Shown: positions 51,127-60,683 of the stretch, in pieces | How the letters are laid out: each line of letters begins with the position of its first letter | Position numbering within the stretch: position 1 is the first letter of the stretch | Assembly (NCBI GenBank): GCA_012517765.1 | Contig: JAAYUI010000004.1 | Span: 1-64,000 of the forward strand | Source of the DNA: Caldisericales bacterium | GTDB lineage: Bacteria; Caldisericota; Caldisericia; JAAYUI01 | Length of the DNA: 64,000 nt | Direction: 5' to 3' | The notes under the pieces: model-generated | Seen by the model: only the letters and a program-made list of their open reading frames with translations | Databases searched by the model: none | Told to the model about the DNA's origin: nothing | Position numbers and translations under genes: made by a program

Positions 51127-54100
51127 ACAGTCCCCTCTGGTCTCAAATTCTGACCGGCTCCTCTGGCAAGCAGCCAAATCGCTAAAGTCAGCGTTTCGCC
51201 TTCTATCTGGAATTCTCTTTGTAGCAACGGGTCCTTGTCCAGGGCAAAGGATATCGACTGAGAGAGTGTTTCCTTCGACACATAATCTTTTAGGAAGTGT
51301 ACCGCTTCGCATGCAACATTAGACCCAGTTACCACAATTTTGATTTTATCATCAATGGCAAGCCCAGCTTCCTTGCGCATGCCCTGGATTGCATGAATTA
51401 CTTCCCTTGCCAAGCCCTCCTTTTCAAGCTCCGGAGTGAGGGTTGTTGTAAGCATGACCTCTATCTGCCCATCAGAGTCAACGAATGTTCCCTCCTGGCT
51501 GTTTCTTTCAATCAAAAGGTCGTCCCTGGACAGCTCTTCATTGGCACCATCGATATTTAACAATATCTTTCCATCAGATTCAAGCTTCGAGATGATGGCA
51601 TGGCCATCTTCAGATTCTACCTTTTCCTTGACCGAGGTAAGCTTTGCACCAAACCTCTTTCCAAGCGTCTTCAGGTTTGGCTTGATCTTTATCTGGCAGT
51701 AGCTGTTCATCGAATTACAGGTTTCAACCTTTTTTATGTTCAATTCGTCAAGTATCAGCTCCGAGAATTCATTTATTGCTTCAATCTGGTATGGTTCAGT
51801 CGCCCTGATTGTTATCTTGCTAAGTGGTTGCCTGACCCTTATTTTTATGCTCTTTCTTGCTTTGAGCCCAACAGAAACGGCGTCCCTTACAAATTCCATT
51901 CTGCGCTCAAGTTCTTTGTCAATCTTGCTAGGGTCAGATTTCTGGAGATCACAAAGATGTACCGAGATTGGCGCTGTTTTGTCATATGGAACCACGAGCG
52001 TCTGGTAGAGCCTCTCGGCAAAATATGGGGTGAACGGCGCCAAAAGCTTTGACAGGGTGACAAGCACCTCGTAAAGAGTGTGATAAGCTGAAGCTTTGTC
52101 TTGATCAGATTCACTCTTCCAGAACCTTCTTCTTGACCTTCTGACATACCAGTTGGCAAGGGTATCAGTAAATGCAGTTATTGCCCTTGTGGCCGACGTG
52201 ATTCCAAACTTCTTCATCTCTTCATCGACATAACCAGCAAGCGTGTTGAGCTCTGAAATTATCCACCTGTCCAGATAGTACCTCTCTTTAAGCGGCACTT
52301 TTTGTTTGGTTGGATCAAACCCGTCGATGTTGGCATACATTGAGAAGAAGGAATATATGTTCCTCAAAAGGAGTATGAACTGCCTGAAACTTTCGGTTAC
52401 AGTATTCACACCAAGCCTCGAAGGCGTCCATGGCGGGGAAGCCGTGTAGATGGTCCACCTGAGCGCATCAGCCCCCTGGTTGTTCAGCACAAGCCACGGG
52501 TCAAGAACATTGCCCCTTGACTTGCTCATCTTCTGCCCGTTCTCGTCAACGATCAACTCGAGGCATAAAACGTTTTTATATGGTGTTACGCCAAAAAGTA
52601 TGGTTGAAACGGCCATCAGCGTGTAGAACCATCCCCTTGTCTGGTCGATGGCTTCACAAATGTAATCGGCCGGGAAATGCGTTTCAAACATTTCCTTGTT
52701 CTCAAACGGCCAGTGCCACTGGGCATAGGGCATCGAGCCGCTGTCAAACCAGCAGTCAACAACCTCGGGCACCCTCTTCATGGTACCGCCACATTTTGGG
52801 CACCTGTAGGTTAAAGAATCGACATAAGGTCTGTGGAGTTCAATATTTTCCGGTGTTTCAGGCGATTTTTCCCTGAGTTCCTTTACCGATTCGATTGCCT
52901 CCTGATGCTCGCAAGAATCGCAGACCCAGATCGGAAGGGGTGTTCCCCAATACCTTTCACGGCTTATTGCCCAGTCCTTGACCTCCCTGAGCCATTCGCC
53001 AAACCTGCCCTCCTTGATGTGCTGGGGATACCAGTTAACCTGCGAGTTGTTTTCAAGGAGTTTGTCGCGGAGCTGACTCATCTTGATGTACCATGATGGC
53101 TTTGCGAAATAGAGGAGTGGTGAGTCGCATCTCCAGCAGAACGGATAAGTGTGGGTCACCTTTTCAGATTTGTACAGCAAACCCCTCTTCTTGATCTCGG
53201 TTATGATCTCCGGGTCGGCATCTTTTACAAAAATGCCTTTCCACGGTTCAACCTGTGGGAGAAATTTTCCAGCATCATCAATTGTCATGATTACCGGAAG
53301 GTCATTTTGCCTGGCAATTTCCATGTCATCAGCACCGAAAGCCGGGGCTATGTGGACAATGCCTGTTCCGTCCTCTGTGCCTACAAAATCACCAGCCACA
53401 ACATGGTGCGCGTTTTTGTCAGGCTTTATAAACGAATAGAGTGGCCTGTATTTTTTGCCAACGAGCTCTTTGCCAGGGAAAGTTTTTATGACCTGGTATT
53501 CCTTCTCCAGAACTTTCTGGGCCAGAGCCTCAACCAGAATGTATTTTTCGCCGTTTTTCTCTGCCAGTACATAAGTTGCATCTGCTTTGACTGCAAGAGC
53601 AACATTTGCCGGCAATGTCCACGGGGTTGTTGTCCAGACGAGGAAATATGTTCCAGGTTCGTCAAGGATTCCCATTTTCACAGTTATTGACGGGTCTTTG
53701 GTTTCCTGGTATCCCTGAGCGACCTCATGTGAAGACAGTGATGTGCCACATCTCGGGCAATAAGGCACAACCTTGTGGCCCTTGTAGAGAAGCCCCTTTT
53801 TCCATGTCTGGGCAAGTATCCACCAGAGGGACTCGACATAGGTGTTTGAAAGGGTCATGTACTGGTGCTCAAAATCCAGCCAGAACGCTATCCTTTCGGT
53901 GAGCCTCACCCATTCTTTTTCGTATGTGAACACCGATTCCTTGCATTTTTTGATAAATGCCTCGATGCCGTAGTCTTCAATCTCTTTTTTGTTGTGCAGG
54001 CCAAGCTTTTTCTCGACCTCAAGCTCGACGGGCAAACCGTGTGTGTCCCAGCCCGCCTTGCGGTCAACAATAAAACCTTCCATGGCCTTGTATCTGCAGA

Positions 54101-54299
54101 CTGTGTCCTTGTAAATCCTCGAGAGGCAATGGTGAATGCCAGGCATTCCATTTGCTGTTGGGGGGCCTTCAAAGAAAACGTAATGGGGCCTACCTTCTCT
54201 CTGGCTTATCGATTTCTTGAAGATGTCATTTTTTTTCCAGAACTCCAGGGTCTCCATCTCCTCGGAGACTATGGATTTTTCACCTAACTCCTCAAACAT
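51123..54299 (-). CDS. ileS: Isoleucyl-tRNA synthetase, IleS2 (eukaryote-like) type
   Basis: 1058 residues. The HIGH motif appears as GMPGIHH after the ANG of PPTANG, KMSKS as GQKMSKSRGN, and the editing domain region reads GTEDGTGIVHIAPAFGADD. The length and the HYVFFEGPPTANG start are those of the IleS2 group, which is found in eukaryotes and some bacteria and is usually less sensitive to mupirocin. It charges tRNA-Ile and hydrolyses Val-tRNA-Ile. SD CTGGAGG is 5 bases before the ATG. It is divergent from ddl. Confidence 0.97.
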   Translation of the reverse strand: MFEELGEKSIVSEEMETLEFWKKNDIFKKSISQREGRPHYVFFEGPPTANGMPGIHHCLSRIYKDTVCRYKAMEGFIVDRKAGWDTHGLPVELEVEKKLGLHNKKEIEDYGIEAFIKKCKESVFTYEKEWVRLTERIAFWLDFEHQYMTLSNTYVESLWWILAQTWKKGLLYKGHKVVPYCPRCGTSLSSHEVAQGYQETKDPSITVKMGILDEPGTYFLVWTTTPWTLPANVALAVKADATYVLAEKNGEKYILVEALAQKVLEKEYQVIKTFPGKELVGKKYRPLYSFIKPDKNAHHVVAGDFVGTEDGTGIVHIAPAFGADDMEIARQNDLPVIMTIDDAGKFLPQVEPWKGIFVKDADPEIITEIKKRGLLYKSEKVTHTYPFCWRCDSPLLYFAKPSWYIKMSQLRDKLLENNSQVNWYPQHIKEGRFGEWLREVKDWAISRERYWGTPLPIWVCDSCEHQEAIESVKELREKSPETPENIELHRPYVDSLTYRCPKCGGTMKRVPEVVDCWFDSGSMPYAQWHWPFENKEMFETHFPADYICEAIDQTRGWFYTLMAVSTILFGVTPYKNVLCLELIVDENGQKMSKSRGNVLDPWLVLNNQGADALRWTIYTASPPWTPSRLGVNTVTESFRQFILLLRNIYSFFSMYANIDGFDPTKQKVPLKERYYLDRWIISELNTLAGYVDEEMKKFGITSATRAITAFTDTLANWYVRRSRRRFWKSESDQDKASAYHTLYEVLVTLSKLLAPFTPYFAERLYQTLVVPYDKTAPISVHLCDLQKSDPSKIDKELERRMEFVRDAVSVGLKARKSIKIRVRQPLSKITIRATEPYQIEAINEFSELILDELNIKKVETCNSMNSYCQIKIKPNLKTLGKRFGAKLTSVKEKVESEDGHAIISKLESDGKILLNIDGANEELSRDDLLIERNSQEGTFVDSDGQIEVMLTTTLTPELEKEGLAREVIHAIQGMRKEAGLAIDDKIKIVVTGSNVACEAVHFLKDYVSKETLSQSISFALDKDPLLQREFQIEGETLTLAIWLLARGAGQNLRPEGTV

Positions 54300-54401
54300 G
54301 TTTCCTCCAGGTATTCATCTTATCCGTAAGATTATATATTTATAGGAGTTTGTCGCAAGTTAGGAGTGGTGCGGCGGCAAAAACATGCCACTGGGCACGG
54401 G

Positions 54402-54429
54402 TTGCAACTTGCAGTCTGAAATGTAGAAT
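54402..54429 (+). promoter_or_regulatory. ddl promoter, leaderless geometry
   Basis: TTGCAA (54402-54407), 16-base spacer, TAGAAT (54424-54429), then six bases to ATG 54436; no SD. The segment also lies upstream of ileS on the other strand. Confidence 0.55.
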
Positions 54430-54435
54430 CATGTC

Positions 54436-55419
54436 ATGCGCGACAACTTGATCAAGGTTGGGGTGGCCTTTGGGGGACCAAGCCCGGAATATGAAATCTC
54501 AATCAATTCTGGGCAGAATGTTTGCAAGGAAATGCCTGGCGAAAAATATGCCGTTTACCCAATACACATAACAGGTGAAGGTTTTTTCCAGATAGCAGAC
54601 CGGCCTTCCGACAACTCGCTAGCGGCCTTTTCGCAGCCCGAAATTCCTGCACACGAGGCTTGCCAGTACCTTAAGAATTTTGATGTAATTTTCAACACCA
54701 TCCACGGCCCTTATGGTGAAGACGGGAACTTTCAGGGTTTTCTTGAAGTTCTTGGAATACCATGCACCGGTTCCAGCACGGCCGCATCGGCACTGGCAAT
54801 TGACAAGATGAGGGCAAGAATGGTCATGAGGGAGCATGGGATACCGGTTCCCGAATCTGTCTACCTGCACTCTCCATTTGACAAAATCCCCTTCATGCCA
54901 TCTGTCATAAAACCAAATGCGCAGGGGTCTTCGGTGGGTGTCACAATAGCAAAATCGCCTGTTGAATTAAGCAACGCAATAGAGCTGGCTTTTTCTTACG
55001 GGAGCATAGTGATAGCTGAAGAATACCTGGAAGGGCAGGAGATAACGTGCTCGGTCCTGCAGAGGAAAAATTCGAAGGCCGAGGCACTGCCAGTAACACT
55101 CATCGTCCCAAAAACCTCGGACTTCTTCGACATCAAGGCCAAGTACGAAATTGGTGCATCCGATGAAATAACGCCTGCACCAATACCCAAAAACTCTTTC
55201 AATCTGGCACAGGAACTGGCCGTAAAATGCCATGAAGCGCTTGGATGTTCCGGAGTGACAAGGACCGACATGTTCTTAATGACTGACGGGTCAATAAAAG
55301 TCATCGAGATAAATACATTGCCCGGAATGACAAACACATCGCTGGTTCCACAGGCCGCCAGGCATGTCGGAATCAGCTTCGGGCAATTGCTTGACATCAT
55401 GATAGAGGGAATATTGTGA
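54436..55419 (+). CDS. ddl: D-alanine--D-alanine ligase
   Basis: 327 residues, ATP-grasp enzyme that joins two D-Ala for peptidoglycan. N-terminus VAFGGPSPEYEISINSG is the family signature (the usual GGxSxEHE with EYE here); HGPYGEDGNFQGFLE, IDKMRARMVMREHGIP, IKPNAQGSSVGV and VIEINTLPGMTNTSL complete the ligand and metal sites. Full length. Its TGA overlaps the GTG start of the next gene (GTGA). Confidence 0.95.
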   Translation: MRDNLIKVGVAFGGPSPEYEISINSGQNVCKEMPGEKYAVYPIHITGEGFFQIADRPSDNSLAAFSQPEIPAHEACQYLKNFDVIFNTIHGPYGEDGNFQGFLEVLGIPCTGSSTAASALAIDKMRARMVMREHGIPVPESVYLHSPFDKIPFMPSVIKPNAQGSSVGVTIAKSPVELSNAIELAFSYGSIVIAEEYLEGQEITCSVLQRKNSKAEALPVTLIVPKTSDFFDIKAKYEIGASDEITPAPIPKNSFNLAQELAVKCHEALGCSGVTRTDMFLMTDGSIKVIEINTLPGMTNTSLVPQAARHVGISFGQLLDIMIEGIL

Positions 55420-56582
55420 GGAACAAAACACTGGCCAGGGTGACTCTGGGCATTGTTCTGCCTTTTGCAATTGTGGCATATCTATCAAATATAAGCCCTG
55501 AAGATGTTTATCTGAGGGTGTGCTCGATAGTGGATGGTAAAGAAGTTTGCTGTGACATAACGCTCATTGACCACGGCGGCAAAACAACCAAGATCAAGAG
55601 CGACGGCTCCGACACTGTAAAACTCCCTGTCGGACAATACCAGGTCTCTGTCGAATCGCCAGGGTTCGAAGAGCTTTCTGCAATAGTTGATGTTGGACAA
55701 AGTTCACACCAGCACATCAATTTTGGCGTAATACAACAGGGACAGATGTTTGGCAGGTTGCTCAATGGGGCAACGCTGAAACCCATTACCGGCCTTGAAG
55801 TCAGGATGGAGGGGAAAGAAGGCAAGTTTTTCTCAAGATCAGACCTCGACGGGGTCTTCAGCATAACAGTCCCGCCCGGCCAGTACATGCTGTTTATTGA
55901 CAACCCGATGGTAAATGGCTACAGCTCCAGTTATTTTTTCTCTACAGGGCAAAGGATTTCCGAAGAAATCTATCTTCTGCCTGCCAATCTCTCTGGAATC
56001 AAACTCTCCGATTATTACTCATACTCGCTTAGCGCCAAGCGCAAGGGTCATGTTGCAGGTTTCCCGCAAGATTTTTTGGTCAGAATAGACCGTAACAATG
56101 ATGGAACAGCAGTTATGAGACAGTCGTTTACCGCCAATGATTACGGCGGAGAGCTGACCTTTGTCTATAATGGAGACCTGGTCTGGTGGTCTGAAGGAAA
56201 TGGTTACAAGGAATTCAATCCTGAAGGTGCCCAGGCCGCAATAAAGGCAATGAAAATCAATGAAGACCTTTTTGACTTCCTAAATGAGGCAAGCACGGAC
56301 AGAAGATTTGCAAAAACCACCAGTCGAGGCATAGAAAAAACCAATGGCGTCCTCTGCGACAAAACCGATGTATCATACGCCGATTTCGACAACTGGATGG
56401 GCAACAACATTTTTGAATACACAATCTGGACCATGAAAGAGGGCAAATTGAAGGGGATGCCAACCAGAATTGCCGGAAAAATGAGCGGAAGGGACGAACA
56501 ATATCACTCATACAATATTCAATTTGACATCTCGGTCACCGATGTTGGAAAACAGTTCAAAATTCCCGAAATAAAAAAATAA
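55416..56582 (+). CDS. Exported protein with carboxypeptidase-regulatory-like repeats
   Basis: 388 residues from GTG 55416. An N-terminal membrane segment (ARVTLGIVLPFAIVAYLSNI) precedes two CarboxypepD_reg/PEGA-like beta-sandwiches (KLPVGQYQVSVESPGFEELS; DGVFSITVPPGQYMLFIDNP). The rest is beta-rich with VTFVYNGDLVWW- and YTIWTMKEGKLKGMP-type strands and no known motif. Co-translated with ddl; a role at the cell wall is plausible but not shown. Confidence 0.7.
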   Translation: MRNKTLARVTLGIVLPFAIVAYLSNISPEDVYLRVCSIVDGKEVCCDITLIDHGGKTTKIKSDGSDTVKLPVGQYQVSVESPGFEELSAIVDVGQSSHQHINFGVIQQGQMFGRLLNGATLKPITGLEVRMEGKEGKFFSRSDLDGVFSITVPPGQYMLFIDNPMVNGYSSSYFFSTGQRISEEIYLLPANLSGIKLSDYYSYSLSAKRKGHVAGFPQDFLVRIDRNNDGTAVMRQSFTANDYGGELTFVYNGDLVWWSEGNGYKEFNPEGAQAAIKAMKINEDLFDFLNEASTDRRFAKTTSRGIEKTNGVLCDKTDVSYADFDNWMGNNIFEYTIWTMKEGKLKGMPTRIAGKMSGRDEQYHSYNIQFDISVTDVGKQFKIPEIKK

Positions 56583-56627
56583 CCCTGCCGCTTGATTGTT
56601 TTTGCTTATCGGATAATCTATTCGCAT

Positions 56628-57200
56628 ATGAGGAAGCTCGTTCCAATTTTGTGCTTTTTTTTGCTATCAGTAGAACCTGTATATGCCGAGATTTCAATTG
56701 CAATTGGGGAAAGAAAGGTTGAAGTGAAAGGCCTTTCCTGCATGATCGACATCCCCGTATATGTCGAGGACGGAACGGCAATGGTCCCTGCACAACTCCT
56801 GGCAGTCGAATCCAGGTTGGAATTGAAAAAAGACCTTGGCAGATGGAAGTTTTTTGACAATCTTGGCAACCCTGTTGTCACATTTTTTGACGGGTTCAAA
56901 AGAATTGAATACAAAGACACTGAAAAGTTCCTGACAAGACCTGCCACATACAGCTCCGGATACCTCTGGGTTCCAGCAAAAGATTGTGCAGAACTGCTTG
57001 GACTTGACCTGAATTTTGACAAGGAAACAAAAAAAATAACAATCCAGAAACCAGAAGTACATGCTTCCTGGGTAGACAGGATTGCAGAAGCTGTCGGTAC
57101 CAAAAATCTCGTTCTCTCAAGTTTGGGAATTGCAATATTTTTCATACTGATGTTCTTTGTCCTCACCCCGATAAGGCGAGGGTGGCGTTCTTTTAAGTAA
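56628..57200 (+). CDS. Stalk-domain (copper amine oxidase N-terminal-like) membrane protein
   Basis: 190 residues. A signal peptide (MRKLVPILCFFLLSVEPVYA) is followed by two stalk-type repeats (VYVEDGTAMVPAQLLAVESR, and YLWVPAKDCAELLGLDLN with DKETKKITIQK) and a C-terminal membrane helix (LVLSSLGIAIFFILMFFVL) with a basic end. Such domains are extracellular structural modules. SD is weak (GGATAA-like), and the in-frame ATG at 56592 lacks a signal-like start. Confidence 0.72.
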   Translation: MRKLVPILCFFLLSVEPVYAEISIAIGERKVEVKGLSCMIDIPVYVEDGTAMVPAQLLAVESRLELKKDLGRWKFFDNLGNPVVTFFDGFKRIEYKDTEKFLTRPATYSSGYLWVPAKDCAELLGLDLNFDKETKKITIQKPEVHASWVDRIAEAVGTKNLVLSSLGIAIFFILMFFVLTPIRRGWRSFK

Positions 57201-57212
57201 AAGGAGGGGCTA

Positions 57213-57890
57213 ATGAACTCGAGGAACAAGGTTCTTGCCGGTTTTGCCCTTGGCGTTCTTGCCGGTCTGGTTCTTTCGGCAAAAAAGGGGCAGGGGTTGC
57301 CAATCTCGCACAGGTTCCAGGAACCGCTCTCACAAAAATTTGGGCTGGCATATTCGGGTGTCCTGGCAGGAAAGGTTGATAAAAAAATCAGGGAATTCTC
57401 AAAAAGGAAGCCGGTCTTCAGAAATCCCGCCCTGAACAGACACCTCGACGAATGGATATTGCCAGGCCTTTCGCTCTACCACGTCCTTCTTGACGAAATG
57501 GTTGACCAGAAGGCAGCGCTCCAGGAAACAGAAAGGGTGTTGAGGGCCATTGTCTCGCAGGACAAAAAAGTGATCCTCCTCAAGAGGGCCCCGTCACCAT
57601 TTGCAATCCTCAGGGCTTACATCATTTCCAAGCTCAAGAGCTCCTTCCCGAAAGGCGCATGGGACATAAAAATTGTCTCTTTCGAAAAAAATATTGTTGC
57701 ATTCGACATTTCAAAGTGCTTTTATCAGGAGATGCTTGATTATTTCGGCTCCCCGGAGCTAACCAAAGTCTTCTGCGCGCTGGACGAGGAGCAGGCCGCC
57801 CACCTCCCAAAATCAATCATATTCGCAAGAAAAGGGACCATCGGCAAGGGTGACAAAATCTGCGATTTCAGGTACGAATACAGGCAGTAA
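57213..57890 (+). CDS. L-2-amino-thiazoline-4-carboxylate hydrolase-like protein
   Basis: 225 residues. The ending IIFARKGTIGKGDKICDFRYEY matches the highly conserved C-terminus of the ATC-hydrolase (PF14196-type) family, whose founder opens the thiazoline ring in L-cysteine synthesis; many members are of unknown function. A hydrophobic N-terminal stretch (KVLAGFALGVLAGLVLSAKKG) suggests membrane attachment. Strong SD (AAGGAGGGGC) precedes ATG 57213. It abuts the next gene with no spacer. Confidence 0.75.
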   Translation: MNSRNKVLAGFALGVLAGLVLSAKKGQGLPISHRFQEPLSQKFGLAYSGVLAGKVDKKIREFSKRKPVFRNPALNRHLDEWILPGLSLYHVLLDEMVDQKAALQETERVLRAIVSQDKKVILLKRAPSPFAILRAYIISKLKSSFPKGAWDIKIVSFEKNIVAFDISKCFYQEMLDYFGSPELTKVFCALDEEQAAHLPKSIIFARKGTIGKGDKICDFRYEYRQ

Positions 57891-59492
57891 ATGGTAAAAC
57901 TTTCCTTTTTTGGTGGCCAAAACGAGATTGGCGGAAACAAGATATTGCTTGAGGACGGTGACACGCGCCTTTTCCTGGATTTCGGGCAATCATTCACTGC
58001 AGAGGGCAACTTCTTCGATCAGCCTTTCCTTTCCCCGCAAAACACAGATGACCTGAGGCTTGTAGGGGCGATTCCAGATGTTGACGGCCTCTACAAAAAT
58101 GCCGGCTACAGAACAATGTATGATGATGAAGGTTTTGTTGGCGTTTGTGGCACCGGCGAACCCAAAAAAATAATGGCTGTTCTGGTTTCGCACGCACATA
58201 CTGACCATGCAGGCTATCTTGGCATCATCAGGAAAGACATGAAATTTTACGGCTCCAAGATCACAAAAACCTTCCTTGGCAGGAGAAGGGACATCTCCGA
58301 AGGCTGGATGATGAAGTATGATGACGACTCGTTCACAGGCCTTGACGACGGGGAAACATTTGAAGTCGGCTCTGCAAAAATAAAACACATTTCTGTTGAC
58401 CACTCGATTCCAGGTGCTTCAGCGTTCATAATCGAAATGGGCGGGCTCCTGATCGGATACACCGGAGACCTCAGGCTCCACGGAAGGCGAAGGGAGCTGA
58501 CCGAGAAATTTGTCAAAGAGGCTCAAAACGCAAAACTGGACTACCTCTTTTGCGAAGGAACAAGGGTCGATGACGGCAGGACTGCCGACCCTGAATTGCA
58601 AGCCGAAGAGGCACATTCACTGCACTCCGAGGAACAGGTGGCCTCAAAACTTGAAACCATACTGGACAGGGCAAAAGGTATAGTTATATACGACGCATCC
58701 CCGGCTGACATGGACAGGATGGACATGGTCATAAGGATCGCGTCCCAAAAAGGCAGAAATGTGTTGATTGACGCCAAGAAGGCATATCTTGTACATGGTA
58801 TCAACCTGCTTTCCGGCCTGTATCCAGAGCTGGAGAAATTTGACAACTGCTCACTCCTGCTGTCCAGAAAAAAAGAGAGAATGCCAAAATCTGAAACGAC
58901 CTCAAAACCTAGGAAAGGGACCGATCCAGAAAAAGAGGCCCGCAAGGATGCGCTAAGGGAAGCAGATTTCAACAATCCAGACATCTACATCGAAACAAAA
59001 TACAATGGGCGCATGACTTTTGAAAAAGACATCATGACAGTTTTTGAGGAGTTCCCAAACAACTGCATCCTGCCAAGAATCGTCTGGGGGCCAGCGCTCC
59101 GCGATAAAATAATAAAAAACCAGGACAACCTCCTGATCTACACAAGCATGGGGCCACTCTCCATGATGCATGCCGGAAAAGGACTAAAGGGCACTTATAT
59201 CTACGGCAAGGCAGAGCCGTTCAACGAAGAAATGGAAATAAGCTTCAGGAAGCTCGAAAACTGGATCGACCTGTTCGGGATGGAGCTGGACTATGCCCAC
59301 ACATCCGGCCACGCAAACAGGCGTGACCTTGAATATATCGTCAACAAGATTGCCCCAAGGTGGTTGCTCCCAATCCATACATGCCACGCAGGGATTTTTG
59401 ACCAATTCTATAAAAGTGCCTGTCACTGGCCCAACAGGGCAAAAGTGGAACTGACAAAAGACGGGCCAAAACTGATCGAGTCAGGGATTTAA
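57891..59492 (+). CDS. Metallo-beta-lactamase/beta-CASP hydrolase, RNase J-like
   Basis: 533 residues. LSFFGGQNEIGGNKILLE is the RNase J/archaeal CPSF-type N-terminus, then HAHTDHAG (101-108) for the two zinc ions, YTGDLRLHG and the beta-CASP domain between about 240 and 440 with an inserted charged segment (KKERMPKSETTSKPRKGTDP). The ending HTSGHANRRDLEYIVNKIAP is the RNase J motif C. It probably acts on RNA ends. It starts right after the previous stop (TAAATG). Shorter than canonical RNase J and missing its C-terminal domain. Confidence 0.85.
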   Translation: MVKLSFFGGQNEIGGNKILLEDGDTRLFLDFGQSFTAEGNFFDQPFLSPQNTDDLRLVGAIPDVDGLYKNAGYRTMYDDEGFVGVCGTGEPKKIMAVLVSHAHTDHAGYLGIIRKDMKFYGSKITKTFLGRRRDISEGWMMKYDDDSFTGLDDGETFEVGSAKIKHISVDHSIPGASAFIIEMGGLLIGYTGDLRLHGRRRELTEKFVKEAQNAKLDYLFCEGTRVDDGRTADPELQAEEAHSLHSEEQVASKLETILDRAKGIVIYDASPADMDRMDMVIRIASQKGRNVLIDAKKAYLVHGINLLSGLYPELEKFDNCSLLLSRKKERMPKSETTSKPRKGTDPEKEARKDALREADFNNPDIYIETKYNGRMTFEKDIMTVFEEFPNNCILPRIVWGPALRDKIIKNQDNLLIYTSMGPLSMMHAGKGLKGTYIYGKAEPFNEEMEISFRKLENWIDLFGMELDYAHTSGHANRRDLEYIVNKIAPRWLLPIHTCHAGIFDQFYKSACHWPNRAKVELTKDGPKLIESGI

Positions 59493-59505
59493 AACTGTCA
59501 TTCCT

Positions 59506-60540
59506 TTACAGCAAGGGTTTTTCATCGCTTAAAACATACAAATGGTCAGCCTCATCAAGGATTACATTGCCAGAAGGGGAAAGAAAGATTTGGCCATCTT
59601 TGGTCTCATAACCAATCAATGATGTGAATTTTTCTTTATAAAGCTTGTTGTGGATTTCTCCATAACTGGATTTCTTGTAGTTTTCCGGACACTTTATTTT
59701 ATACAGTTCAGCACCATCGCCAACATTCAGCATTGTTGATATTACTTTTGAAAGTCCCCTGTTTTGGGAAACCCTCGAAAGAATGTTCCCAGAAAACTCT
59801 CCCCTGATGATTATTTCATCGACACCAGCATGCTCAAGATGCACCCTGTTGGAATTATTTATCAACTCTGCGGCAGTATGTATTTTGCTGTTGATGTTTT
59901 CTATTGCAAGCACTGCAAGGATCGTCTGCCAATCAGCTATTTTGTCATTATTGCCCACCGATTCAAGATCAGAAAGTACTATCGCACTCTCACAACGATG
60001 GGCATGGGCCTTCCTTAGCACCTCCGGCTTTGTAAAATCACCGTTTATCCAGTAAACATTTTCCCTGTTTATCGGTCGTGAGTTCCTCTCGCACACCACG
60101 ACAATTGGTGAATCAGGACTCTCTTCGATCATATTGAAAACGATGAGGTTTCCTGTTTCGTTCCAGCCACAGATTAGCGTGTGGTTCGATAGTTGCGGTA
60201 TTTCCATTCCTGAAAACCTCCTGAGTATCCTGTCAAAAAATATGCTTGTAATCCATGCAATCACAAACCCTGTAAACAAAAGGCTGGCAATCGATATCAG
60301 CCCACGGATCAAATCCCCTTGCAGTGTGCCAGCATTTCCAATCGAAGCCGCCTTGTTGGTAAGAATATAAAGCAGGACCTCAAAAAAATTCACAAACAAA
60401 TTCCCACCCTCAGCGTTTGTAAGCAAAACACCAAAAAGAAAACTAAGGACCACCAAAGAGACAAGAATGACAAGCAGGGTCTTTAGGCCAAAAAACAATC
60501 GATAAATTCTCCTGAAAATTTTCAATACTCTGCCCTCCAT
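59506..60540 (-). CDS. Ion channel with cytoplasmic RCK (TrkA-N/TrkA-C) domain
   Basis: 344 residues from ATG 60540. Membrane helix (LLVILVSLVVLSFLFGVLL), pore region, second helix (LIRGLISIASLLFTGFVIAWI), then the RCK Rossmann fold (NHTLICGWNETGNLIVFNMI, VYWINGDFTKPEVLRKAHAH, AIVLSD, GVDEIIIRGEF) and a TrkA-C-like end (LIGYETKDGQIFLSPSGNVI, DHLYVLSDEK). The pore loop reads ILTNKAASIGNAG and has no TVGYG filter, resembling CASTOR/POLLUX-like or Ca2+-type channels rather than K+ channels. The TTG at 60576 is an alternative start. Confidence 0.8.
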   Translation of the reverse strand: MEGRVLKIFRRIYRLFFGLKTLLVILVSLVVLSFLFGVLLTNAEGGNLFVNFFEVLLYILTNKAASIGNAGTLQGDLIRGLISIASLLFTGFVIAWITSIFFDRILRRFSGMEIPQLSNHTLICGWNETGNLIVFNMIEESPDSPIVVVCERNSRPINRENVYWINGDFTKPEVLRKAHAHRCESAIVLSDLESVGNNDKIADWQTILAVLAIENINSKIHTAAELINNSNRVHLEHAGVDEIIIRGEFSGNILSRVSQNRGLSKVISTMLNVGDGAELYKIKCPENYKKSSYGEIHNKLYKEKFTSLIGYETKDGQIFLSPSGNVILDEADHLYVLSDEKPLL

Positions 60541-60683
60541 GCAAGAAGAATATAGTGTAAATACCAGAAGATTCAATACTCAGCCAAAAAAATAAATAAA
60601 CATTGAAAAAACACCTATTTACTGAATCACAGTTTTTATTATAAACTCTAAATTAGTCAAAATTGAAACCAGGGTGACAACAG

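Noticed and set aside
54361-54420. T-box-like GTGGTGCGGCGG segment between ileS and ddl
   Set aside because: It lies on the plus strand, pointing to ddl not ileS, departs from the T-box consensus (GGTGGNACCGCG), and no terminator/antiterminator pair follows.
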